Positions 44,372 through 55,637 of a stretch of 64,000 nucleotides of DNA are shown one piece after another. This DNA is from Dryocosmus kuriphilus (taxonomy: Eukaryota; Arthropoda; Insecta; Hymenoptera; Cynipidae), in NCBI GenBank assembly GCA_038277395.1, contig CM076190.1:245005256-245069255 (forward strand), read 5' to 3'. The position numbers and the translations under genes are program-made. Each line of letters starts with the position of its first letter. The stretch's first letter is position 1. Under the pieces are notes generated by a model. The model was not told the origin of the DNA, did no database searches, and was given only the letters and a program-made list of their open reading frames with translations.

Positions 44372-47300
44372 TATGAAACCCAGGGGGATTAAATTCACCC
44401 AAATTAACCTTCACAGGTCCAAGGCAGCTATGGGTGTCTTGGAAAATGTGTTGGTTAAGGAAGGGATTGATATTGGTCTGCTACAGGAACCAAATTTTTA
44501 CAAGGGAAAATAAGAGGAATCCCCGTCAGTACGGGAAAACTTGTATACTGTTCTAAAGGAGAAAGGCCCAGAGCGGCCATTGTCCTGAGTAACAGGGTCA
44601 AGTCTATACCCGTAACGCAATTCATCAGGAGGGACATAGCTGCCGTACTGGTGGAAGTAAAGGAGGGGTCACATAACAAGTAGCTCCTATGTGCCTCAGC
44701 CTATTTTCCGGGAGAAGACAACTCGGTCCCGCCAGAAGAGGTAAGTCAACTTCTTGAATACTGTTTAAGGAAATATTTGAACTTCGTGATGAGCTGCGAT
44801 GTCAATGCTCATCATTTGGCATGGGGTAGATCAAACATTAATGCAAGGGGGGAGGAACAATTTGATTTCATTACCCAAAATAACTTGCAAATCTTAGATA
44901 GGGGAAGTGTCCCCACATTTACGAACCAAATAAGGCAAGAGGTTCTAGATCTAACCATCACAAACGCCTTAACAGCAACAAAAATATCTAGATGGATGGT
45001 CTCAAAGGAAGCGTCGAAGTCGGATCATAGTCACATAAGATTCACATATGAGGCTGAGAACATACATCTAGAAACAAGAAGGCTAATCCAAAAGACGGAT
45101 TGGCCTACTTTCATGCAGCACATAGTTGAAGGCCATGAAGACCTGAGCAAGAGCTGTACTGAAACTGTAGAAGACCTTGAAAAAGCGTCTAGTAAATTGA
45201 ACGGCCTCCTCGTCGAGTCTCTGGAGGCTAGCTGCCCCATAAAACAAAGGACTACCAAAAGGGATGTGCCCTGGTGGAATGGGGAGCTGGAAAAATTCAG
45301 GGTCGAGGCGAGAAGGCTATTCAACAGAGCTAAAAAAAGAGGAGAATGGGAGATTTATCGCTCAACTCTGACAAAATATAATAGAATGTTAAGAGACTCC
45401 AAGAGGAACTCTTGGAAAAATATGTGTGAAGGAATAGAATCACTTCCTGTAGCAACTAGAATCCAGAAAATTCTAAAAAGAGAGGACTCTCTTGACTTAG
45501 GTTTTCTGGAAAAAGAAGAGGGACAATATACATCAGATGAGGGAGAAACTTTAGAGCTTCTTTTAAGAACTCACTTTCCCGGATTTAATACACTTTCCAA
45601 TACACAAGAGGAGGAACACCCTGAATACAGAGGTATTACAAGGGCAACCAGACTCGCAAAGAAAATCTTTACAGGGGATAAAGTAAGGTGGGCAGTAAAC
45701 AGCTTCCTACCTTACAAATCCCCTGGAGGAGATGAAATAAGTCCGATTATGATTCAGAAAATTCTGAACCACATAGAGCAATACTTAACGGAAATCTTCA
45801 GGGCTAGCTATGCCCTAGGATATATCCCTAAACTGTGGAGAAAGACCAAAGTAGTCTTTGTACCAAAGGTGGGGAGACCCAGTGAAAAGCTTAAGTAATA
45901 CAGACCGATTAGTCTTTCATCTTTCTTTCTTAAAAGTATGGAAAAGGTCCTAGACCTTCACCTGCATAATGGGAGTCTTGCACAGAACCCCCTACACAAA
46001 AACCAATTTGCCTATCATAAAGGCAAATCAACAATTGACGCGATTAGCAGGCTCACAAGCAAGATAGAAGCGGCCCTGGAGTGTAAAGAAATAGCATTAT
46101 GTGCTTTTCTGGATATTCAGGGGGCGCTTGACAACACCACTTTTGAGGCTATTAATAAAGCGTCTGACAGTAAAGGAATTGATCCTCTAACTGCCAAATG
46201 GATTAAATTCATGCTGAAAAGCAGAGAAATTACTGCCACATTAGGTGGGAAATCCAAAACGATAAAGGCCGGAAGAGGTTGCCCCCAAGGAGGGGTACTC
46301 TCACCTCTCCTATGGTCTATCGTAGTGGACGAACTCCTATGCAAATTAACAGAGATGGGCTTTGTTCTCATAGGTTATGCTGACGACATAGTCATCATAA
46401 TATCTGGTAAATATTTAACGACATTAAAGGAGCTTATGACAAGGGCTCTAAAAATAGTTATCAAATGGGGCAAAGATAAAGGCCTGGGGGTAAACTCTCA
46501 AAAAAAACAGTAATTGTTCCCCTCTCCAATAAGAAGAAAATAGAAGAGGGTAAACCTATTCTTATGGAGGGAGTGGAAATAAACTTTTCAAGTTAGGTGA
46601 AGTACCTTGGAGTATACCTAGATCAAAAACTAAACTGGAATAAACATCTAGGTTATGTAAAGAATAAAGCACTAAAAAGTCTTCACATATGTAGGCAACT
46701 ACTGGGAAAGATATGGGGACTAAATCCTAACATGACCTATTGGCTATATGTGACTACAGTGAGACCAGCTATCACATACGCTGCCTCAGTCTGGTGGCTG
46801 AAAACAGAAAAGAGTACAGCGAAAAAAGTACTCGAAAGAATTCAAAGAAATGCATGCCTAGGGATCACAGGGGCAATGCGAACCACGCCGACAGCAGCCT
46901 TGGAGGTCGTCCTGAATTTAGCCCCCCTGGACTTGCATGTTCGGCGTGTCGCAATAAATGAAGCCCTTAGAACCCAAAGGTCAGAAAATAAAAGATTGCC
47001 AAATGTGTCAGGGCATCTTAGCATTCTTAGGAAAATTCCGCATCTACTGGAAATTCCCTTAGATGATATGGAAATAAAATTCACGTTTTGTGGAAACTTT
47101 AATATAACAATACCAGATCGCGAGGAATGGATGGAATCCCCCTCTCCTGTAGAAAGGGTGAGAGGGGGGTACACGTATCGTTCGGTAAGGAAAGAGGGAA
47201 CCGGCCTAGGGATCTGTGGACCTTCGACAGAAGTTTACAGATCACTGGGCAAAGGTTGCACGATTTTTCAAACCGAAATTATGGCCATTGCAGACTGTGC

Positions 47301-47994
47301 CCAAATTATTCTTGATAAGAATTTTAAAGGGGCAAAATTGTTTATCGCAAGTGATAGTAAGGCTGCCCTAAAGGCCCTAACTAGCACTGCTATAAAATCT
47401 AAACTTGTTCTAGAATGCCACGAACGTCTGGTAAAACTGGCAAAAGGCAATAAATTATGCCTTATTTGGGTTCCGGGACACCAGGGCGTTCGAGGAAATG
47501 AACAAGCGAACCTTCTGGCCAAAGATGGAGCTAAAGAACATCCTATTGGTCCAGAGCCATTCTGCGGATATACTAAGCAATATATTAAAGCAGAAAAATA
47601 TAAACGGGAGCATAGGATGAGAACCTCACAGTGGAGAAACTATGGACAGGCGAAACAGGCTAAACACCTATTGGACTGGACATACTGTGAGGAAAACAAC
47701 CTTCTACTCCTAGACAGAAAAGATCTCAAGGAGTTAGTAGAAATCACTACAGGTCACCACCCAACTAAAGCCCACCTCAAAAGGATGGGAAAGGTGGAAG
47801 AGGATTCCTGCAGACTCTGTCATACAAACATAGAATCTGTACATCATTTAATAATTGTATGCGAAACCCTATCGCAAAAAAGATCGAGATTCTTCGGAAA
47901 GGAAGACATATCCTACGAAGATCTCAGAAAATTGAATGCTAGAGCACTATTCTCTTACTTCAAGGAGCTTGAAATAGACCCAGCAGCAAGATAA
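44372..47994 (+). pseudogene. LINE ORF2: endonuclease, reverse transcriptase, RNase H, zinc knuckle
   Basis: The endonuclease starts KFTQINLHRSKAAMGVL (44390) with LLQEPNFY. It continues MSCDVNAHHLAWG and ends SDHSHIRF (45022). The reverse transcriptase has YRPISLSSFFLKSMEKVL (45899-45952), CAFLDIQGALDNTTF, GRGCPQGGVLSPLLWSIVVD and the catalytic IGYADDIVIII (46369-46401). RNase H follows with GLGICGPSTEVYRSLG, FQTEIMAIADCAQII, FIASDSKAALKAL and WVPGHQGVRGNEQANLLAKD (47467-47526). The C-terminus has CRLCHTNIESVHHLIIVC (47812-47865), a CCHC-type knuckle. Stops at about 44511, 44681, 45897 and 46511 and a frame change near 46590 are the only breaks. The RNase H Asp/Glu residues are readable. Confidence 0.9.
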
Positions 47995-48102
47995 TCAAAA
48001 TCCATGGGATTGTACAAAAGACCTTAAGGTCGAGGTGCTCAAGGGACTTTAACAACCCTACTCTTTCTGTTAATAATAATAATAATAATCTCTTATACTC
48101 CC

Positions 48103-48779
48103 TCAGGTCACTGTTCGTCCCTAACCTCAAAAAATAATTTAGAAATATTGAAGTAACCAATTTTGGTGCTCATGTTTAAGACGAAGTGACCAAAATCTTT
48201 GGAAAAAGGGAGCTTCCGCGTTTATAAAGTCACTGAATTTAAACTCACTATCTCCTCTTTACCTCACTTTGGAGTTTAAATTTCTTAGGCCATCTACTCT
48301 TCAAACCATTCCATTAAAATCCTGCCACCTCGAAAAGATCTGAAGACGATGAAAACGCCCCGAAAGAGAATGTGTATAATGATTCTCCCATTAGGATTTT
48401 GAGGTAGTGTTGCCCTTCAGAGGAGCTTTAGAATGTGGAGATGAAGCCGTAGTTTGTCCGAAGACAAATTGATATTTTACACGTCTGAATCCGAAAGCCC
48501 TAATGCTTAGGCCTGGGGTAGTATGCGGGTTAACACAACCCGGACGACCGACTCACCTGGGATATGTCCAGGAATCCTAACGCGCTGAGTTCGTCTTTAC
48601 AACTGTTTCAACTAAAAATGAAAACACTAAAAAATATACAGATGATCTAAGAAACTAAAGCTTTTTAACTCGAAATAATACTCGAACGTCCCCTTCTAAA
48701 CAATCTTGCGATAAAAGCTCCGATATATCTTACGATATTTGCTGCAAATGCTAGGTGCCGAAGGATCGTAAACTCTTTT
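48103..48779. other. Insertion tract specific to unit B
   Basis: Begins with repeat R-C (CTGTTCGTCCCTAACCTCAA, 48107-48127) and holds about 0.65 kb without similarity to unit A. It includes short inverted words around 48400-48560. Family X similarity resumes near 48780 (TTCATTAAATTTATAAAGAT). There is no gene; the minus-strand ORF 48665-48955 overlaps conserved non-coding leader and lacks motifs. Confidence 0.4.
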
Positions 48780-49603
48780 CTAAAAAAATTCATTAAATTT
48801 ATAAAGATTGCTTTGGTTTCGACGTTAGGGATCAAGACTAGAAATAAGTTCCACACAAAATATGTTCCAGTTGCAATGTAACGTTGAGTCCTTGGGTTAT
48901 CAGTCGAAATAGTAGAATCCAGAAATTGACGAAAACTAATTTGTGGAGAAACCAACTGACGGAAAATGATTGCTATTTCTGTCCTAATAACTTGGAAGGG
49001 TTTATTGGAAGGGTTAGATAGGCATTTCTAATGTCGATGTTGCAACAGTAACGAGGACCACTAAATTGTCCGAAACTAATGATCGAGGAATTATGATGGC
49101 ACGATTGGAAGTTCGTTCCCGATCAACGATAGCATAGAAGATGAAATAGTAAGTTTAATATGTTTAGTGGATGATCTGCTGTTTACCGATGAGTCCGAAG
49201 TGGATGAAATAAGCTCTCGTGATAACGATTTCATCCCATCAGGGTTTTCCAACATTTTTGCGCCAGAAGAATTGAATAATCTTGTAAGAGGCTTCTTGCA
49301 AGGATAGTGCAGAATGTAATGCATCAGTACTTAAAGGTAAAAATTCGTTTTGAGAAGACATACATTAGAAGTAGTAGAGAGATAGACAGAAAAATTTCGG
49401 AAAGTACTTTTCAGAAACAAAGGAACCTGCATTGGTATATTTTCATGACATCAATGGATTGATGAATGAATTTAAGTCAGGCATTTATGAGGCGGATGAG
49501 TGGAGGCTATTTATTGATTCCTCTCAAATAAGTCTGAAAGTATTATGTTTTCATAATACTAGTATGCTTGCTCCCATACGAATAGCACGCTCAACTGAAC
49601 TCA
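48780..49603 (+). pseudogene. Family X gene, unit B, first part
   Basis: Shares with unit A the leader AAAATATGTTCCAGTTGC, then GATTGCTATTTCT, then the acidic segment ISSRDNDFIPS (49206-49240). It then has KYFSETKEPALVYFHDIN (49407-49452), WRLFIDSSQISLKV (49502-49543) and IRIARSTELT (49580-49600). A 126-codon reading from 49320 onwards is nearly open. The reading frame is cut at 49603 by the 5.8-kb DNA transposon and resumes at 55381. Confidence 0.65.
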
Positions 49604-49965
49604 CAAGGGGGGTTAGGTTGGTGTCCGACGACGATTTTTTTGTAACTTTGCCGGTGACAAGAGGATCCCAGACTATAAAAAAAAAAATTAATTTTTTGGG
49701 CAATCGTTCATATTTAGGGGTTGAAATCACCCCTTCTATATTTTTGATACTTTTACTGTTTTAAGTGGTATCATTGTTTTTTATTTCTTGTTTTTGCACA
49801 AAATTGTTCTAATTGATTCTATATTATAATATTATCTTGAGTTTTAAAAATATTTACCCCCTAAAGTACCATAATTCAAAAAATCTACCCCTATAGGATG
49901 CTTCGCCATATGACACATAGTTTACGATTTTGGACATTAATATTTCCTGTTTACAAGTTGGGTGT
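49604..49965 (+). repeat. Left terminal inverted repeat of the 5.8-kb transposon
   Basis: Pairs with 55058-55380 with scattered differences. It opens with a G-run and contains CCTATAGGATGCTTCGCCAT near 49889-49908. Confidence 0.85.
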
Positions 49966-51540
49966 GTGATATGATAAATGCATTACCATTTTGGCATTTC
50001 TAATAATAACTGCACAAATATAAAATTATCAGGAATGTATATAAACCATTATCAGCCATGTATATAAAGCAAAAGAAGAGAACATTTGGTCAGTCATATT
50101 TGCTTGTTTTTCTATTGTGCGAAGTATTACTAATAAAATGATAATCAATCCATCAAATATAACATCGTTATTGACAATAACGTTCAATAAGGAAAAACTT
50201 GGCATTCAGCCTTCAGAAGTAACACCTGAGGAGGTATATCTGCACGATGTAATAGAGGATATTATAATGAAAAATGTGTTTGATTTCACATTTATTATTG
50301 AAAATTCCGTTGACTTACAATTTGCTGATGAGGATACTCAAATTGACATACAACCGATTGAAGATGAAGAACAAGATGAAGAAAAGGATTATGATGAAGT
50401 TCCTAGTTGTTTAAATCAAGAGGAGAGAGTTAATTTCGACTATGAAAAAGAAGCTGTTGACTTTTGGAATTCTGGAAAGAAAAAACGATTATCTTTTACA
50501 ACCGTTCATCAAAGATTCAAGAAGCTTCGTTCAGAGTGACAATTAAGAAGATGGCAAGAACAAGTCAACAGTGGTGGTGACCGAGAAGATAAGCTATACA
50601 ACGTTGCAAAATACACTTTCGACAATTTGAAGGAGGCTGTTGATTCAAAGATGACAGTTCACGATATAGATCTCCGAAGATGGGCTTTACAAAAGAAGCA
50701 TGAATTGGACATGCCATGGTTTAAAGCATCACGTTGGCGGGTATGGAAATTCAAGAAAATGCGTAACTTTGTTTCGCGAAAAATCACAAAATTTATATCT
50801 GTATCATCTTTACATGACACTAGAGATACAGAACAAGAATGTGATGTTTCTAAAAACAATGTAAAATCAGAAATTCTGAGGTATGGGGAAAGCAAAATTT
50901 TCAATTCCGATCAAAGTGGCTTTAATTTAGAATTACACAGTGGAAGAACTTTGAGCTTTAAAGGAACAAAAACTGTGGAAAATGTTGTTCAATCGGTTTC
51001 CTCTCTACCACGCATAGCTATACAATTCAGCCAACCATATTTGTCGATCGAAGATTACTTTCACCCCTTTTTGTAGTTTTAAAGGAACCATCCGGACAAT
51101 TTGGACCAAGAGTAAGCGAACGGCTTTTTAAGGCAAACAATATTTATTCGCAAGCCTCTAAATCCGGTAAACTTTCTTCAGAATTACTTCAAATGTGGCT
51201 TCAAGATGTATTTTTTCCTAACGTAGGAGAAACTCATGTGTTATTGTTAGATTCATGGAGTGGCCAGTGTGAACAAGCCGTGCTAACTGCTATACCGGAA
51301 GGTAAAACCCTTTTACTAGAAACTATTCCAAAAGGCATAACTGGGAGAATTCAGCCCTTGGATGTGTTTGGGTTTAGGATCTGGAAGAATTTCGTACGAA
51401 AAATCTCTGACACTTCCATTCTTTTGAGGTCTGATATTAACTTGAATAGTATGTAAATGTTTCGTTGGTCTTACGGTCATATAATAAAACAATTAATCTT
51501 TAGAATATGATAGTTAATTTATTAAAAAGTCATAATATTT

Positions 51541-51580
51541 CGACGTTTCGACCTCAACTGCGGGTCTTTTTCAAGAAATC
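51541..51580 (-). ncRNA. Hammerhead-ribozyme-like motif, degenerate, left PLE repeat
   Basis: Read on the minus strand: TTGAAAAAGACC, a loop, then GGTCGAAACGTC. A perfect GACC/GGTC stem II and the GAAAC plus GTC parts of a hammerhead are present. The CUGANGA core reads UUGAAAA (two substitutions). PLE repeats are known to carry hammerheads. This one is probably inactive. Confidence 0.45.
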
Positions 51581-52031
51581 TAAAATAAGAATAAATATAA
51601 TAAAAAATAATATAATAAAAATTCAAAAAGCTACGTTAATAATTTTTTCTAAAAATAATACATTATAAATGTTTACCTTAAGATGTCGATCGATGTTGTA
51701 CATAAAATTAAAATATCTCTAGTGCAGAAATCGAAGTCAATAGATGTCAATAATGATAAGTTTGAGTTCTGTCAAATTTGTCATCCTTCATATGTTGTTT
51801 TTCAACAAATTTTGTGTAAAAAATCTCATTTGGTCAACACTTTATACAATCTTTAATCATATTTGAAGTTCGGATGTTTTTTGGAACTCCAAAATTATAA
51901 ACATTACATTTTCTAATCCCGACAGTGGAAAATAAATGTAACGACATTATTAAAAGGTGGGAGAAAAAAACTTATATAAATAACAAGACTGCTTATCATT
52001 TGAAAAAACATATAGTAGTGTCGTTGCAAAA

Positions 52032-53402
52032 GCTTATGCGCTCCCTAAAGTTCACAAACCAGTTCTAAGTTGGAGACTAATTGTTTTAACAATTGGATCA
52101 CCCACATACAACTTATCAAAATTTCTGTCAAACATTTTAAAACCTATATCAGGAAAAACAGATTCTTATATAAAAAATAGTTGGGAACTAAAAGAAAAAA
52201 TTAATAAAATCTCTGTACCTCCAACACACACATTAGTATCTTTAGATATTGTGTCCATGTTTGACAACATACCGTTAGATTTAGCTTTAGATTGCATTCA
52301 AGAAAAACTAAACTTAAACAGAAATTTAACAAAAATCTCTAAAAATGAAATCTTGATAGCGATTAAAACAGTTTTTAATAATCTGGTTTTTTCATTCAAC
52401 AACAAATTTTATAAACAAAATTCTGGCTGCCCAATGGGGTCTCCGTTATCTCCAATAGTTTCAAACTTGGTTCTTGAAGATATTGAAAAAAGAGCCTTAT
52501 CTCAATTAACTTTTAAACCTATTTTCTATAAACGATATGTGGATGATATATTCACAATTATACCACATGATAAAATTAATGAAGTTTTAAAGATCTTTAA
52601 TAGTATCGATGAGTCCATTCAATTCACATTTGAAACAGAAAAGAATAATAGCTTAAACTTTTTAGATTTAAAAATTATGAAAAATAAAAATGGAAAATTA
52701 GTTACAAATTGGTTTAAAAAACCAACTTGGTCTGGACGTTATCTAAATTATGAATCTCATCATTTATTTAACCAAAAGATCGGGTTGATAAAAGGCTTGA
52801 TAGATAGGTGCATTAAATTGAGTGATGTAAAATTTAGACAAGAAAATTTAGAGCAATTAAAAGAAACCTTACAATTGAATAATTATCCGCTTCCGTTGAT
52901 AGAAAGTGTAATTAGAGAACGAATTTACGAAATTTATAACTCCTCTAACATTGAAAGGAAGAAAAAGAAACATTTGGAACAATTTAAAAAAACTGATTTA
53001 AGTGTCACTTTGCCTTTTATACAAGGTCTTTCAGAAAGATTGAAAAGGTCTTTAAAGAAATTTGATATTAATGTTCATTTCAATAATAATCACACTTTAG
53101 ATACATTTCTTACAAATAAGAAAGATTTTGACAATATTGAAAACCAATCTGGAGTTATTTATCTTATTAAATGTAAAATTTGTGATAAAGTATATATTGG
53201 CGAAACTGGTAGGAGATTAAAAACAAGAATTTACGAACATAAAAGGGATTGCGAAATTGGAAATTTAAATGAGGGCTTATCACAACACTCATGGAATTTA
53301 AACCATGATTTTGATTTTAATAATGTCAAAATTCTAGCTCGAGAAAAAGATATGTTTAAAAGAAGAATTTTAGAATCTATTTGTGTTAAAAAACCATTTT
53401 AA
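52032..53402 (+). CDS. PLE reverse transcriptase with GIY-YIG endonuclease, 5'-truncated but open
   Basis: The frame is open upstream of the first Met to about 52032 (AYALPKVHKPVLSWRLIV). Reverse transcriptase motifs follow: LVSLDIVSMFDNIP (52228-52272), GCPMGSPLSPIVSNLVLED (52426-52484) and the catalytic YKRYVDDIFTII (52529-52564). NSLNFLDLKI lies downstream. After a basic linker (NIERKKKKHLEQFKK) comes the endonuclease: VIYLIKCKICDKVYIGETGR (53154-53213), then TRIYEHKRDC, LSQHSWNLNHDFDF and the final KRRILESICVKKPF. These are the GIY-YIG residues, including Arg and the late Glu. A full PLE protein is near 700-850 residues, and about 456 are open here. It shows no stop in this stretch. Without the N-terminal part it is presumably not autonomous. 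Confidence 0.85.
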   Translation, partial: AYALPKVHKPVLSWRLIVLTIGSPTYNLSKFLSNILKPISGKTDSYIKNSWELKEKINKISVPPTHTLVSLDIVSMFDNIPLDLALDCIQEKLNLNRNLTKISKNEILIAIKTVFNNLVFSFNNKFYKQNSGCPMGSPLSPIVSNLVLEDIEKRALSQLTFKPIFYKRYVDDIFTIIPHDKINEVLKIFNSIDESIQFTFETEKNNSLNFLDLKIMKNKNGKLVTNWFKKPTWSGRYLNYESHHLFNQKIGLIKGLIDRCIKLSDVKFRQENLEQLKETLQLNNYPLPLIESVIRERIYEIYNSSNIERKKKKHLEQFKKTDLSVTLPFIQGLSERLKRSLKKFDINVHFNNNHTLDTFLTNKKDFDNIENQSGVIYLIKCKICDKVYIGETGRRLKTRIYEHKRDCEIGNLNEGLSQHSWNLNHDFDFNNVKILAREKDMFKRRILESICVKKPF

Positions 53403-53954
53403 AGTGTCAATAAATCTGAATACAGAAATAAAAAATATAAACCAGATTTACCAATGCATTCTGAACTAGAAAATGTCATTCAATCTCATCAGTTTAATAT
53501 TATTTATTTTTCAAGGCTTTGGTGCGCTTTTCATCAGAGGTTTATTATGTTTCTCTATAAATTTGTACCTTGATAATCAGTACACCGTTTATCGTCCGAT
53601 CGTAAGCATCTCTACTTCAAAATGTAATATTTATAATTTTGGAGTTCCAAAAAACATCGGAACTTCAAATATGATTAAAGATTGTATAAAGTGTTGACTA
53701 AAACATGATTTTTTACACAAAATTTGTTGAAAAGCAACATATGAAGGATGAGAAATTTGATAGAACTCAAACTTATCATTATTGACATTTATTGACTTCG
53801 ATTTCTGCAGTAGAGATATTTTAATTTTATGTACAACATCAATCGACATTTTAAGGTAAACATTTATAATGTATTATTCTTAAAAAAGATTATTAACGTA
53901 GCTTTTTGAATCTTTATTATATTATTTTTGATTATATTTATTCTTATTTTAGAT

Positions 53955-53993
53955 TACTTGAAAAAGACCAGCAGTTGAGGTCGAAACGTCGAA
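53955..53993 (+). ncRNA. Hammerhead-ribozyme-like motif, degenerate, right PLE repeat
   Basis: Plus strand ACTTGAAAAAGACC, loop AGCAGTTGA, then GGTCGAAACGTC. It has the same two core substitutions as the left copy, so the change predates or was copied during insertion. Confidence 0.45.
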
Positions 53994-55057
53994 ATATTAT
54001 GACTTTTTAATAAATTGACCATTATATTCTAAATATTAATTGTTTTATTATATGACGGTAAGAACAACGAAACGTTTACATACTATTTAATTCCAACGGT
54101 CGAAGAAATAAGACGTCATAACTCCAAAGTTATGTTTATATTATTAACTTGCATATTAGAAATAACATTATAAAATTACAGTCCCTCACACATAATCAAT
54201 TGTCTTCACCTAGATTTATTAACGTATTCAAATATTCTTGGTATAAAAGCGGATATATAGAAAATAGACCTACACATTTTGATAACCCTGTAGACTTTGT
54301 TTCAAGCAAGATATTGAACCTTTTTGTGATATTTGCGGGGATGTTGCTGTAATAACATGTGCATGGTGCAAGAAGAGGTTGTGCCTAAAACACTCCTTCG
54401 AAGAATATCATTACTGTGAAAACCTCCTGCCTTAAAAATCGAATGATATTATTTCTTTTTAACTAATCTTTCGTTATTTAAAACAATTTTAGATTAAAAT
54501 TAGAATTAGATTAGAATTTAATGCACAATTTTGCAAATGGTGAAATTAAAACACACTCATCATATGACACATTTAGTTTTTATTTCATAGAAGATATATT
54601 GTAGGTCGAAAGCCCTGAGCAATAAGGGTTAGAGGGACGATATGCGAAAGGGTGTGTGTATGTGTGTACAATTTTCAATGGAAATATGTACGTGCCTGAA
54701 CCTAAATAAAAACTCTTTAAACAGTTCTGTTATATATGTATTGTCATTAAAATCGCCTGCTAAACAAAAACATAAAAATTTTTTAAAGGGTAGTTTTCAC
54801 ATAACAAGGGTTTATTAATATAAGAACATGTGCCATCGTTAACAAAAAATTAGTGATATTATTATTGATTGTCCAAACTAGATATTTTAATCCATTACTT
54901 ACAAAAATGTCATATTATTAATTATATTTTTTATTTATTGATAATACTAAAGGGGTGGATGGTACATAATTTAGGAGTTATTTCGAATAAGACTGATAAT
55001 TCTTAATAGATAGATTAATTATCAAAACTATATATTTGCAGCAAAAAAAATGTCCAA

Positions 55058-55380
55058 AATCTTAAACTATGTGTCATATGGCGAAGCATCCTATAGGGGT
55101 AGATTTTTTGAATTATGAAAGTCTAGGGGGTAACTATTTTTAAAACTCAAGGTAATATTATAATATAGAATTAATTAGAACAATTTTGTGCAAAAACACG
55201 AAAGAAAAAACAATGATACCTCTTAAAACAGTGAAAATATCAAAAATATATAAGGGGTGATTTCAACCCCTAAATATGAACGATTGCCCAAAAAATTAAT
55301 TTTTTTTTATAGTCTGGGATCCTGTTTTCACCTGCAAAGTACAAAAAAATCGACGTCGAACACCAACCTAAACCCCCTTG
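55058..55380 (-). repeat. Right terminal inverted repeat of the 5.8-kb transposon
   Basis: Reverse complement of the left arm. It ends CCAACCTAAACCCCCTTG at 55363-55380. Confidence 0.85.
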
Positions 55381-55383
55381 TCA

Positions 55384-55637
55384 GAGAGCAACACAATAAT
55401 ATTGGACATATTTTAGAAAAAACACAATATCCAGAATATGATTGGTAAGATTGTGGGGATCTCAAAATTTTGAACATCATACTAGAAAAGCAATCAGACT
55501 TTAAAAACGACCCTTGCTTTTTGTGCTTATGGCATACACGTGATCGAGACAAACACTATAATAGAAAACATGACCAAGGGGAACATCCTTTCAACCAGGG
55601 TCTAATAAAATTATTGCTCCTCCTCTGATTAACCCAA
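55384..55637 (+). pseudogene. Family X gene, unit B, middle part
   Basis: The stretch continues unit A's 7717-7970: ILEKTQYPEYDW (55410-55446), GDxKILNIILEKQ in shifted frame, FCAYGIHVIETNT near 55515-55555 and a P-LINPK reading at 55616-55636. It stops at AACCCAAAAT, where the foldback element begins. Confidence 0.6.

Larger units (their letters stand above)
42593..48102 (+). mobile_element. LOA-type non-LTR retrotransposon with RNase H
   Basis: The element spans 42608-48087 and is flanked by the 15-bp duplication ATCTCTTATACTCCC (42593-42607 and 48088-48102). It has a GC-rich 5' UTR (42608-43143), ORF1 (43144-44126), ORF2 (about 44372-47994) and a 3' (TAA)n tail at 48070-48087. It appears full length. 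A TAA-repeat tail and an endonuclease/reverse transcriptase/RNase H order fit the LOA or I groups; the 'YLGVYLDQKLNWNKH...CRQLLGKIWGL' style favours LOA. Only a few stops and frameshifts break it, so it is younger than most neighbours. Confidence 0.85.
51445..54141 (+). mobile_element. Penelope-like element with inverted terminal repeats
   Basis: Flanked by TATTAACTTG at 51435-51444 and 54142-54151. Joining the flanks restores the DINLHIRNN codons of the host transposase. The ends are inverted copies of about 460 bp (about 51447-51910 and 53620-54092), sharing TATTTCGACGTTTCGACCTC and CAAGAAATCTAAAATAAG/CTTATTTTAGATTACTTG-type blocks. The left arm carries a roughly 440-bp inverted piece of what is the 3' end, the usual structure of truncated PLEs. 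The coding part is 5' truncated. It is the innermost and therefore the youngest layer of a three-level nest: family X, DNA transposon, PLE. Confidence 0.85.
50117..54450 (+). pseudogene. DDE transposase with HTH and C-terminal zinc motif, split by a PLE
   Basis: The leader is rich in Asp/Glu (DEEQDEEKDYDEVPS, about residue 95). The frame 50117-51076 has a single in-frame stop at 50537-50539. A DNA-binding part (WRVWKFKKMRNFVSRKITKF, 50734-50796) precedes ESKIFNSDQSGFNLELHSGR (50890-50949), where the Asp is a candidate first catalytic residue. After a frameshift near 51060 come LKEPSGQFGPRVSERLFKAN (51078-51137), MWLQDVFFPNVGETHVLLLD (51193-51252; LLLDSWSG holds the second Asp) and IQPLDVFGFRIWKNFVRK. 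The PLE cuts the codons for DINL/HIRNN, and reading resumes at 54149 (IRNNIIKLQSLTHNQLSSPR). A final CDICGD...CAWCKK...CLKH...H-Y-C zinc motif (54336-54418) lies after one more frameshift. Apart from the PLE, four small lesions disable it. Confidence 0.75.
49601..55383 (+). mobile_element. 5.8-kb DNA transposon with long terminal inverted repeats, containing a PLE
   Basis: The element 49604-55380 starts CAAGGGGGGTTAGGTTGGTG and ends, read inward, CAAGGGGGTTTAGGTTGGTG. The arms run about 49604-49965 and 55058-55380, sharing AAAAAATTAATTTTTTGGGC, CCCCTATAGGATGCTTCGCC and ATATGACACATAGTTTA-type blocks. The flanks give a 3-bp duplication TCA (49601-49603, 55381-55383). Unit A shows the empty site: joining the flanks gives ACTCAGAGAGC against GCTTAAAGGGC at 7707-7717. 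It encodes one transposase split by a PLE (51445-54141). The superfamily is not certain: the transposase recalls families with N-terminal HTH and DDE core related to pogo/CENP-B or Sola types. Confidence 0.8.

Noticed and set aside
48665..48955. 96-codon minus-strand ORF in the family X leader
   Set aside because: It lies antisense to sequence shared with unit A, where the frame is not open. No motif.
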